A model generated the notes under the pieces. It saw only the letters and a program-made list of their open reading frames with translations, did no database searches and was not told the origin of the DNA. Below, piece after piece: positions 18,155 to 25,866 of a DNA stretch of 64,000 bases. Each line of letters begins with the position of its first letter. Positions within the stretch are counted from its first letter, which is position 1. The position numbers and the translations under genes are program-made. The stretch is from an uncultured Clostridia bacterium. Its GTDB lineage: Bacteria; Bacillota; Clostridia; Christensenellales; UBA1242. Location: positions 204,818-268,817 of the forward strand of contig CALVTO010000002.1 in the NCBI GenBank assembly GCA_944362705.1, read 5' to 3'.

Positions 18155-20392
18155 TTATGCACCCATGGTGGTTTGGAAGGTTTGTTCGGCTTGGCGAAGA
18201 AGCGAGAGGAGCATGGTTTCGCGGTGGGTGTTAAGCACGTTTTTTACCATGCTATAAATGCTTTTCGGGTTGCCCACAAGCACCACTAGTTTTTTGGCAC
18301 GTGTAACGGCGGTATATAGCAAGTTTTTGTTATAAAGCATGGGATTTCCGCCCGTGATAGGAATAACTACCGCATCGAACTCTGAGCCTTGCGATTTATG
18401 CACGGTGATGGCGTACGAAAGCGTTAAATCGTCGAGTTCTGCCATGGAATAATGTGCTAGGCGACCATCATCGAACTGCACCCTAAGCTCGTTGGTTTGC
18501 GGGTTTATTTCTTCTACCGTGCCCATATCGCCATTGAAAACACCTGTACCGTGCGTGATATGACCTTGTTCTTCTTTGAGCCATTCTTGATCGTAATTAT
18601 TTACAATTTGCATGACCTTATCGCCCTGACGGAATATGCGCTTGGTTAAAGTGATTTCTTCTTTGCCTTTTTGGGCAGGGTTTATGGTTTGTTGCAAAAG
18701 CGCATTGAGTGCATCGACCCCTGCAAGGCCTGCTTTGGTTGGAGCAATAACTTGAATTTTAGACGGCTCGGTTTGCAAGTAGTTTGGTAAACGCTCGCAC
18801 ACCAAATTGACAACAAGTTGCTGCACGCGGGCAGGTTCTTCGGCGTACATAAAGAAAAAGTCGCCGGATTTGTCGGATAGGTCGGGCATTTGTTGTTCGT
18901 TGATTTTATGGGCGTTGGTAATAATTTTGCTTTCTTGGGCTTGACGGTACACCTGCGTTAAATGTGTAGACGGAATAAACGGGCACGCCAACAAATCGGC
19001 AAGCACGTTTCCTGCGCCCACGCTTGGAAGTTGGTCTTTATCGCCAATGCACACAAGTTGCGCGCCCAATGGAAGCGCGCGGACAAGCGCGTGCATCAGG
19101 CTAATATCAATCATACTACACTCGTCGACTAAAACGGCGTCGACTTCTAGCGGATTATGCTCGTTAACTTGGAAAATATGACCATGTGCGCCAATGCCAA
19201 ATTCTAAGGCGCGGTGAATGGTTTTTGCTTCAAGCCCCGTGGATTCGCTAAGGCGTTTAGCCGCTCTGCCCGTTGGCGCCATAAGCATAACCCTTTTACC
19301 GCGTTGGCGAAATAATTTACAAGCAGCTTTCATAATGGTGGTTTTACCCGTGCCTGGGCCACCTGTAATCACGCTAACGCCATTTTCTAATGCCATAAGC
19401 ACGGCATCTTTTTGCGCGGGGTGCAGTTGTATATGCTCAGTTTGTTCGAACGTTTTGAGTTCTTGTTCTATGGTGGTGGTTTGCTCGGTGTGTGCGTGCA
19501 ATAATTTTACTAGCCTTGCGGCGGTAGTTTTTTCCATTTCGTAATACCTAGCAAACGCATAATACACTTGCTCGGCTTGCTCTACTTTTTTTACAATGCC
19601 TTCAATGATAAGCATTTGCAAACTGTTTTCAATATCTTGTTCGGTTTGCTCGGTATGTTCAAATTGTAAAAGCGTTGCGGTTTGACTAACAATATATTCT
19701 TTAGTAGCAATGGTGCTACCTGTTTTGCCTGCAAGTTCGGTAAGCACATACACAATACCTGCGCGGTAACGATAGTGGCTATTCGGCTGAACCCCTAATT
19801 TTGCCGCAATTTTATCTGCCGTGCGAAAGCCGATGCCATCGACATCTTCAATAAGTTGGTAAGGGTTTTGCTCGAGAACCATGCGTGTTTTTTGTTTATA
19901 TTGGTGATATATTTTTACCGCCATATTGATACTAATATCGTACGCCTGCAAAAACATAACCGCATCTTGCATTTTTTTAATATCGGCATAGGTGGCTGCA
20001 ATAAGCGCTGCCTTTTTTGCACTGACATTTTTTACGCGAACGAGCTCTTGCGGAGAGTGCTCAATAACATCGAGAGCGTTTGTACCAAACATTTGCACAA
20101 TGTTTTTTGCCGTTACTTCACCCACCCCGCTAATTAAACCACTTGAAAGATATTTTACAATAGCCTCGGGGGTGGTAGGCTCGTGAATTTGCACAAGCTC
20201 GGCTACAAACTGCATGCCGTATTTCGGGTGGTAGCGATATTCACCCGTAACGTCTACTTGCTCGCCTTCGGCAATAATGGGCATTTTCCCGGTTACGGTT
20301 ACGTTTTCATCTTGGCACGACAAAACAAAAATGGTATAGCCATTTTCTAAATTTTTATAAATAACTTCTTGCACAGTTCCTTGTAATTGCAT
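18155..20392 (-). CDS. recD2: RecD2-type 5'-3' DNA helicase
   Basis: ATP-dependent superfamily 1B helicase of the RecD2/YrrC group, used in DNA repair independently of RecBC. 745 aa, the family length. N-terminal OB-like and helix-hairpin-helix region (SSGLISGVGEVTAKNIV, VDGIGFRTADKIA), then Walker A GGPGTGKTTIMKA near residue 345, Walker B VDECSMID, and C-terminal motif VTRAKKLVVLVG. No usable ribosome binding site precedes the ATG; an extended -10 box ends 6 bases before it, so the message appears leaderless. Confidence 0.93.
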   Translation of the reverse strand: MQLQGTVQEVIYKNLENGYTIFVLSCQDENVTVTGKMPIIAEGEQVDVTGEYRYHPKYGMQFVAELVQIHEPTTPEAIVKYLSSGLISGVGEVTAKNIVQMFGTNALDVIEHSPQELVRVKNVSAKKAALIAATYADIKKMQDAVMFLQAYDISINMAVKIYHQYKQKTRMVLEQNPYQLIEDVDGIGFRTADKIAAKLGVQPNSHYRYRAGIVYVLTELAGKTGSTIATKEYIVSQTATLLQFEHTEQTEQDIENSLQMLIIEGIVKKVEQAEQVYYAFARYYEMEKTTAARLVKLLHAHTEQTTTIEQELKTFEQTEHIQLHPAQKDAVLMALENGVSVITGGPGTGKTTIMKAACKLFRQRGKRVMLMAPTGRAAKRLSESTGLEAKTIHRALEFGIGAHGHIFQVNEHNPLEVDAVLVDECSMIDISLMHALVRALPLGAQLVCIGDKDQLPSVGAGNVLADLLACPFIPSTHLTQVYRQAQESKIITNAHKINEQQMPDLSDKSGDFFFMYAEEPARVQQLVVNLVCERLPNYLQTEPSKIQVIAPTKAGLAGVDALNALLQQTINPAQKGKEEITLTKRIFRQGDKVMQIVNNYDQEWLKEEQGHITHGTGVFNGDMGTVEEINPQTNELRVQFDDGRLAHYSMAELDDLTLSYAITVHKSQGSEFDAVVIPITGGNPMLYNKNLLYTAVTRAKKLVVLVGNPKSIYSMVKNVLNTHRETMLLSLLRQAEQTFQTTMGA

Positions 20393-20398
20393 ACGTTT

Positions 20399-20427
20399 AT
20401 TTTACCATGAAATATGCAAGATAGCAA
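20399..20427 (-). promoter_or_regulatory. Promoter giving a leaderless recD2 mRNA
   Basis: TTGCTA (20427-20422), 17-base spacer ending in TGG, TAAAAT (20404-20399). Six bases separate the -10 box from ATG. Confidence 0.6.
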
Positions 20428-20463
20428 ATGTATAATTTATAGAAACGAACACACAATAAGAGT

Positions 20464-21282
20464 ATGAAAAAGATATACTTATGGATAAGTTTTTGTTTAC
20501 TTTTATGCGTTGGGCTAATGCCCTTCCCTTTACGCGCGCAGGCAAAAACGCATGAAGCACCTATGATGGCGATTGTGATAGACGACTTTGGTTTAGACCG
20601 TGGCGGTATTGATGAAATGCTAAACATAAACGTACCCTTAACGTGCGCCATTATGCCACTATTAGAGTTTAGTGAGCAAGATGCGAAACATGCACATGCG
20701 CATGGGCACGAAGTCATTATGCACATGCCTATGGAAGCAAGCGTATACATGAACCCGCAAGTATATGGAAACATTATGATTGGCAACTACGACGACCGCA
20801 CAACCGTGTTTGAAAAATTAGATAGAGCGTATAAAAGTATCCCTTACGCAAACGGCTTAAACATACACATAGGTTCGGGCGCATGTGAGCACTTAGATGT
20901 GATGCAAAGCGTGTATGCTTGGGCGAAAAAGAACAATACACACTTTTTAGATAGCCGAACAAGTGTAAACGATGTGTGCGACAAAGCTGCGGAAAACGAA
21001 AACGTGCCTTACATAAAGCGAGATGTATTTTTAGAGCCACACGGTATGCGTGGGTACGAAAACGCGAAACAGTTTTTACGCAAATGCGCAGAAATTGCGC
21101 ACCGTGACGGATACGCCATTGCCATAGGGCATGTTGGCGTGGAAGGCGGAGCAGAAACTGCGCGCGCCATAAGCGACATGCTTTTTGAATTGGAGCACAT
21201 GGGTATTGAAATTGTACCACTTTCTACAATTACCGAAGCGATTTGCAGTGGCAAACTTCAAGCTAAACCAGCCAATGCATAA
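20464..21282 (+). CDS. Divergent polysaccharide deacetylase family 2 (YibQ-like), secreted
   Basis: 272 aa. N-terminal signal segment (IYLWISFCLLLCVGLMPFPL, then RAQA cleavage-like site). The catalytic domain starts MMAIVIDDFGLD with the paired Asp of the family, then EVIMHMPME, GLNIHIGSGA, FLDSRTS and AIAIGHVG. The family is predicted to remove acetyl groups from cell-wall or capsule glycans outside the membrane; substrates are poorly known. Divergent from recD2; a TATAAT lies at 20431 with a weak -35 (TGAAAT). Ribosome binding site weak (AAGAG). A terminator follows. Confidence 0.85.
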   Translation: MKKIYLWISFCLLLCVGLMPFPLRAQAKTHEAPMMAIVIDDFGLDRGGIDEMLNINVPLTCAIMPLLEFSEQDAKHAHAHGHEVIMHMPMEASVYMNPQVYGNIMIGNYDDRTTVFEKLDRAYKSIPYANGLNIHIGSGACEHLDVMQSVYAWAKKNNTHFLDSRTSVNDVCDKAAENENVPYIKRDVFLEPHGMRGYENAKQFLRKCAEIAHRDGYAIAIGHVGVEGGAETARAISDMLFELEHMGIEIVPLSTITEAICSGKLQAKPANA

Positions 21283-21297
21283 TTATAAAAAAACAAC

Positions 21298-21428
21298 TTA
21301 TTAACAAGTTATTAACAAATGAAGTAAAAAAATACAACATACAAAAACCACCGAAATTTCGGTGGTTTTTTAAGGTGTTTTCAAACGTTTGTTTGACTTT
21401 TTAACAAAGTTATTAACAATATTAACAA
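21298..21428 (+). repeat. Five copies of the decamer TTATTAACAA
   Basis: Copies or one-mismatch copies begin at 21298, 21309, 21398, 21410 and 21419. They form a pair and a triplet at 9-12 base steps on either side of the terminator at 21342-21372. The helical spacing suggests a protein-binding array. It resembles neither a parS site nor a full DnaA box (TTATNCACA). Confidence 0.6.
21342..21372. terminator. Bidirectional terminator between the deacetylase and VanW genes
   Basis: Perfect palindrome ACCACCGAAATTTCGGTGGT (21347-21366) flanked by A and T runs; serves both converging genes. Confidence 0.85.
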
Positions 21429-21478
21429 TGGGCGTGAAACCGTAAAATTGTTTCACAAACTTTGATTTGAATAAAATA

Positions 21479-22822
21479 TTACGTAAAGACACTTTCTGGG
21501 CAAGGAGTTGTACCTTCTAAAACAACGCCTTGCGTAGATGCGTAATAGTTTTCACGAATTTTTTGCGTATCTATTTTTTTGCCATTTTTATATATGTGAA
21601 TATACGACTGTGTTTGCGCGCCTGCTTTGCCATAGGTTTGCCAAACTTGCTGACCTAGGTAGAGTGGCTCGCCGTTGTAGGTATGGGCTTTTTTAATTTT
21701 AGGCTTTGGCGCGGGCAAGGTTTTAATCACCTTACTTTGGCGTTCTATGGTAAGCCCACTTGGTTTGCCATATACCGTTACCTGACAAGTTCCATTTTCT
21801 ACCTTGGTACTAAACAACACTGGGTATGGAAATGGGTTTTTTATTTTCAAATCACTGGAACCAATGTTTACCATGGCATCGAAACCCGCTTGCACATACC
21901 CTACCTGCAAACTATGTGCATGCACTTCGGTTATGGTAAGACCAGCTAAAAGCGCTGCATTGTATAGCGTGGTGCTTGCTTGACACACCCCTCCACCATA
22001 GCCTTCTACATATGTTCCGTTTTGAATAATTTTTGCAGGCAAATATCCATTTTGTTGATTTCTTACACCCGTCGTTTGATTAAAAGATACTTCCGCTTGC
22101 GGTGGCAATATATAGCCATCGAATGCGCGAAGAGCTTGCGCTATGTTATGGGAGCGTGAAGCATTACTAGTAGCAAACTTCGTTGCAAAGGTTGCCATGG
22201 GCTTAGCATAAGCTTGTGCTTGTGTTTGTGTGATTTGTGGTTTTTCTACATACATAGGCAAGTGTATTTGTAGTATGGGCTTTTTTAAAAGCGCATCATA
22301 TACTGCACCATACAACGCTTCGGTTTGCACGCGCACACCTTGTTTATCTGCTTGCACGTACACCTGTTTTTGCGCTTTTTGGTAGCATATGGTTGCGTTT
22401 TGCGCTGGCTTTTCCACAACAGATTGCAACCAAGTAATATATGCAACCAATTCTGGAAATACATACATAATGCTTTGTTGTTTCGTGAAACCTTGTTGCG
22501 TGATGCGTTGCATAAGCATAATTTTTTGCTCAATATTTTGATTTTGTAGTTCTTTGCGAGAAAGCGTGGCAAATTTTTGCTGTAATTCTTTTTGCGAAAT
22601 GTGAAATGTTTGATTTTGCACATAAAACGTAACATCGATATTTTTACAAGAACTTTGTTGGCAAGCGTTGATTTGTTGTTGCGTAATGCCTGGTAAACAC
22701 AAAGGGCGCGCCGAGCATATAGTAGATGTGAAAGGCACCAAAGAAAAAGAAAGCAGCATACAACAAAACAGTATATATATGCTACAAACGATATATTGCT
22801 TTTTATACCCATTTGTATTCAT
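21479..22822 (-). CDS. VanW family exported protein
   Basis: 447 aa with an N-terminal membrane anchor (residues 8-32). The first two thirds contain a YoaR-like region; the VanW domain follows with VSFNQTTGVRNQQNGYLPAK, the hallmark GYGGGVCQASTTLYNAAL, and FPYPVLFS. Found beside vancomycin-resistance and cell-wall genes in Firmicutes; biochemical role unproved. The start ATG at 22822 has no ribosome binding site. A CATACTAA -10-like box ends only 4 bases upstream and a TGTCGAA heptamer lies at 22844, so the true start and promoter are uncertain. A longer frame would run through the upstream terminator and is rejected. Confidence 0.85.
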   Translation of the reverse strand: MNTNGYKKQYIVCSIYILFCCMLLSFSLVPFTSTICSARPLCLPGITQQQINACQQSSCKNIDVTFYVQNQTFHISQKELQQKFATLSRKELQNQNIEQKIMLMQRITQQGFTKQQSIMYVFPELVAYITWLQSVVEKPAQNATICYQKAQKQVYVQADKQGVRVQTEALYGAVYDALLKKPILQIHLPMYVEKPQITQTQAQAYAKPMATFATKFATSNASRSHNIAQALRAFDGYILPPQAEVSFNQTTGVRNQQNGYLPAKIIQNGTYVEGYGGGVCQASTTLYNAALLAGLTITEVHAHSLQVGYVQAGFDAMVNIGSSDLKIKNPFPYPVLFSTKVENGTCQVTVYGKPSGLTIERQSKVIKTLPAPKPKIKKAHTYNGEPLYLGQQVWQTYGKAGAQTQSYIHIYKNGKKIDTQKIRENYYASTQGVVLEGTTPCPESVFT

Positions 22823-22853
22823 ATGTTTAGTATGTGCAGAAATTGTCGAATTA

Positions 22854-22881
22854 TAAAAAAACACCCGAAGGTGTTTTTTTG
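22854..22881 (-). terminator. Terminator with UUCG tetraloop after the 50-aa gene
   Basis: AACACC-TTCG-GGTGTT followed by a T run on the minus strand; it is also symmetrical enough to work on the plus strand. Confidence 0.8.
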
Positions 22882-22885
22882 TTGG

Positions 22886-23038
22886 TTATAACGTACGTGA
22901 ATGTGTATCATCTCGAGAAGTGGAAACCGGTGTGGTTTCTATGTCATGTGCAGGGTTCGTTTTTTTTGAACCAAAATAAACAAGCAAAAACACACCCATT
23001 GAAAAACTTAAAATTGCTAAAACAATCATGAATGCCAT
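22886..23038 (-). CDS. Small single-pass membrane protein, 50 aa
   Basis: ATG at 23038 preceded by AAGGAG at ideal spacing. The product is MAFMIVLAILSFSMGVFLLV as a membrane helix, a YFGSKK stop-transfer end and a polar tail rich in Thr/Ser/Asp. It begins 12 bases after the CCA-adding enzyme gene and is followed by a strong terminator, so it closes that operon. Function unknown. Confidence 0.75.
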   Translation of the reverse strand: MAFMIVLAILSFSMGVFLLVYFGSKKTNPAHDIETTPVSTSRDDTHSRTL

Positions 23039-23050
23039 ACATTTCTCCTT

Positions 23051-24436
23051 TTATAAACAATGCGCTTGTTTGCAAAACTTTTGCGCTTGTTTATATAAAT
23101 ATTTTTCTTTATTTTTGCGAGGGTGCAATACAGCGTATTGGTGCAAAAAGTTCATACATTCGCTTACCATATATTTTGGCAAATTTGGAAAATGTTCCAT
23201 GACATACGCCCCGTTTACAGCAACGTATTTTTTTTCAAACGGAACATTTTGACGAACCATGGCTTGATAAATATTTTGCCACCTATTGGCTATTTTACTG
23301 CTACTTACATTAGGATTTTTTGCAATGGTAGTTGCGTGTTTAAGCATAATAATAAGTGGAAAAATTCTATAGTTTTCAATAATAAATAGTTTTACGCTTT
23401 TTTTACTAGCAACGCCATGCTCATCAAATTTATGGCAAGCAATAAGTTTTGTCACACGACGAACAATATCGTTAGAATAATTTAACCCTTTTTCGCCTAA
23501 AATATCCGGAATAAGTGCGGAGCCAATTTCTGCATGATGTGCAAATGTTCCATTGGTTTCATAGCTTCGAAGTTTACCAATATCGTGCAAAAGAGCAGAT
23601 AACCTTACTTCAGGCGCAGAAACTTCGGCACAGGTTAGCGTATGTGTATACAGGGTTTGCGTTTTGTTTGCCATAAGGCCCGATTCTTTCATGCGGGCAA
23701 TTTCTGGTATAACGTATTTCCATGCACCTAGCTCACCAATTAAAAACAACCCACGAGAATGTGCGTAATAACTGTTGGGCAACTCTGGATATTCAATATC
23801 TGCTTGAATAATACGGCTGAATTCATCACGTATGGTTTGCTTAGATATAAATTTTAAACGAAACACGTTTTGTTTGGCAACGGCAAATGTTTCTGGGTCT
23901 ATGTTTAATGTTAGCGAACAAGCAAAACGCACCATACGCAAAATACGAATACCATCGTTTTGAAAAACAAGCCTTGGCAGGATACACGTTTTTACTATAC
24001 GTTTTTGCAAATCGGCTACGCCACCTGCTGGGTCAATAATTTCACGCGTGGAAATGCGGTAATAAATAGCGTTACAAGAAAAATCACGGCGTGAATAATC
24101 TTCTTCTATGCTTTCTACAAAATTCACGCTGGTTGGCGTGTGAATTCCTGGAACCTCATAAACTTCTTCACGAAATGTAGCATGCTCAATATATTCGTTT
24201 TCATAATGAATGGCAATAACGCCTAACCTCTCATTTTTTACACTAACGGAATATTTTGTACCACGCAAAATTTTACGAACATCGTTTGGCGTGGCTTTTG
24301 AACATATATCTATATCTTTATCGTTTAGCCCCAAAATGGCATTACGAATATACCCGCCTACAATGTAAAGCGGATACCCTCGTTGTTCAAATATATCGGC
24401 AAGTGTTTCCAGATAGGATGGCACTTTAATATACAT
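23051..24436 (-). CDS. cca: CCA tRNA nucleotidyltransferase
   Basis: Adds or repairs the 3' CCA of tRNAs. 461 aa from MYIKVPSYL; this start has AAAGGGGAA upstream, the earlier ATG has nothing. N-terminal polymerase-beta fold with YIVGGYIRNAILGLNDKDIDI (the DxD metal site), flexible-loop region RRDFSCNA, neck with RILRMVRFA, and an HD domain at ALLHDIGKLRSYE. Poly(A) polymerase family with HD, normal length. It follows tilS, with the 50-aa membrane protein downstream. Confidence 0.92.
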   Translation of the reverse strand: MYIKVPSYLETLADIFEQRGYPLYIVGGYIRNAILGLNDKDIDICSKATPNDVRKILRGTKYSVSVKNERLGVIAIHYENEYIEHATFREEVYEVPGIHTPTSVNFVESIEEDYSRRDFSCNAIYYRISTREIIDPAGGVADLQKRIVKTCILPRLVFQNDGIRILRMVRFACSLTLNIDPETFAVAKQNVFRLKFISKQTIRDEFSRIIQADIEYPELPNSYYAHSRGLFLIGELGAWKYVIPEIARMKESGLMANKTQTLYTHTLTCAEVSAPEVRLSALLHDIGKLRSYETNGTFAHHAEIGSALIPDILGEKGLNYSNDIVRRVTKLIACHKFDEHGVASKKSVKLFIIENYRIFPLIIMLKHATTIAKNPNVSSSKIANRWQNIYQAMVRQNVPFEKKYVAVNGAYVMEHFPNLPKYMVSECMNFLHQYAVLHPRKNKEKYLYKQAQKFCKQAHCL

Positions 24437-24488
24437 AAACCATTCCCCTTTTGGTTTCATTTTACAAAAATTTTACATAATTTCAAAA

Positions 24489-25820
24489 TTATTTTAGCCA
24501 TTTATATTGAATTGCTAAAATTTCTTCGGTTTGTGCGTCAATTTTTACACTTTCACTAATATCTTTACCCGCCACCAGCAAAATGTTTTCTTTACTTGCT
24601 AGCACAGGCCAAGAGTCTCGTTTATGACGTTCTATTTTTTTATCCGTAAAATAATCGGCTAGCTTTTTTGTGCCCGCACCTAGTTTTTGAAACACATCTC
24701 CTTGCTGTTTCGTTCTCCAAACCGCATCGGCTGGAATTTTAAACGCATCTACATAATGCACCCCTTCTTCAAACGTAATGGTTTGCGGGTGCGGTTCTAC
24801 CGTAATTTTTACGTTTGACAACGTACATGTGCCCACTTGAAAACGTTGCAAAGCAAACGCTTCTTTTTTATGTGTTTTTTTGCGTAATATAATATCTGTG
24901 TACCCAACACATACTTCTGTTTCCCAAGGCATATCGAGTTTGCTTCCCGATTTTAAAGCAACCGAAGAAAGTACTAAAGCAATATGCTTTTGCTCAATAT
25001 CTTGAAACACCTGCAACTCTTGAAATGCTTTATACACCAAACGCGAAGATAAACTATAAGGTAAAGAAAATAAGTGTTTAGGTATGTGCACTTCACCATG
25101 AAGAACTTGTAACTCTTTATACGGCACATTCGATTCAATAAAGGAAAGGTCTTTTTCTATATTTTCTGAAAAGCGCGCGATATTTTCTTGCAGTGTTGGA
25201 TAAAGAGTTTGCAAAGGTGGAAGCACATGTTTACGAATAAAATTGCGCGTATATTCGGTATCTTGATTGGTGCTATCTTCTCGATATGAAATGTCGTTTT
25301 CTTGCGCATATGCTACAAGTTGCTCTTTTGTAAAAGGCAACAACGGACGCAACACATACCCCTGTTTGACCTGCATACCCACAGCGCCTTTTAACCCTGA
25401 ACCTCGACAAATATGCATAAGCACCGTTTCTAATTGGTCATCGGCGTGGTGTGCGAGCACTAAGTAAGAAATATGCTCTTTTTTCATAACGCTTTCAAAA
25501 GCTTTATACCTTAGTTCTCGACACGCTTGTTCCAATGTATAACCATGCTGTTTGGCGTAGGCAGGCGCTTGCACATTTTGCACAAAGCAAGGTAACCCAT
25601 ACTTTTTACAGTACGCTTGTACAAAGCGTGCGTCTTCTACACTTTGTTCGCCCCTTACCCCATGCTCTACATGCACGACCACAATTTCTAGCGAATGTGT
25701 TTGCGCATACGCTTGCAATAAAGAAAGTAGCACCATGGAATCTGCGCCACCACTGACGCCCACTGCTACTTTTTGAATGTTTTTTAAACAAAATTCTACA
25801 CTTTTATGTAATTGCGACAT
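24489..25820 (-). CDS. tilS: tRNA(Ile)-lysidine synthase
   Basis: Converts C34 of tRNA-Ile(CAU) to lysidine so that it reads AUA. 443 aa. PP-loop VAVGVSGGADSMVLLSLL at residues 18-35, LAHHADDQLETVLMHICRGSG typical of TilS, and a C-terminal TilS-C domain (FQKLGAGTKKLADYFTDKKI). Essential in most bacteria. Own promoter overlaps the end of spoIIE. The tilS-after-spoIIE order is shared with Bacillus. Confidence 0.95.
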   Translation of the reverse strand: MSQLHKSVEFCLKNIQKVAVGVSGGADSMVLLSLLQAYAQTHSLEIVVVHVEHGVRGEQSVEDARFVQAYCKKYGLPCFVQNVQAPAYAKQHGYTLEQACRELRYKAFESVMKKEHISYLVLAHHADDQLETVLMHICRGSGLKGAVGMQVKQGYVLRPLLPFTKEQLVAYAQENDISYREDSTNQDTEYTRNFIRKHVLPPLQTLYPTLQENIARFSENIEKDLSFIESNVPYKELQVLHGEVHIPKHLFSLPYSLSSRLVYKAFQELQVFQDIEQKHIALVLSSVALKSGSKLDMPWETEVCVGYTDIILRKKTHKKEAFALQRFQVGTCTLSNVKITVEPHPQTITFEEGVHYVDAFKIPADAVWRTKQQGDVFQKLGAGTKKLADYFTDKKIERHKRDSWPVLASKENILLVAGKDISESVKIDAQTEEILAIQYKWLK

Positions 25821-25837
25821 ACTTTTTCCTTTTTTTT

Positions 25838-25866
25838 AGTATACGCAACTTTTTTAAGAAAATCAA
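25838..25866 (-). promoter_or_regulatory. Sigma-A promoter of tilS
   Basis: TTGATT (25866-25861), 17-base spacer, TATACT (25843-25838). Confidence 0.6.

Noticed and set aside
21434..21456. Inverted repeat GTGAAAC...GTTTCAC
   Set aside because: Half-sites resemble parS but are in the opposite order with a 9-base gap; not a ParB site. Possibly a plain hairpin.
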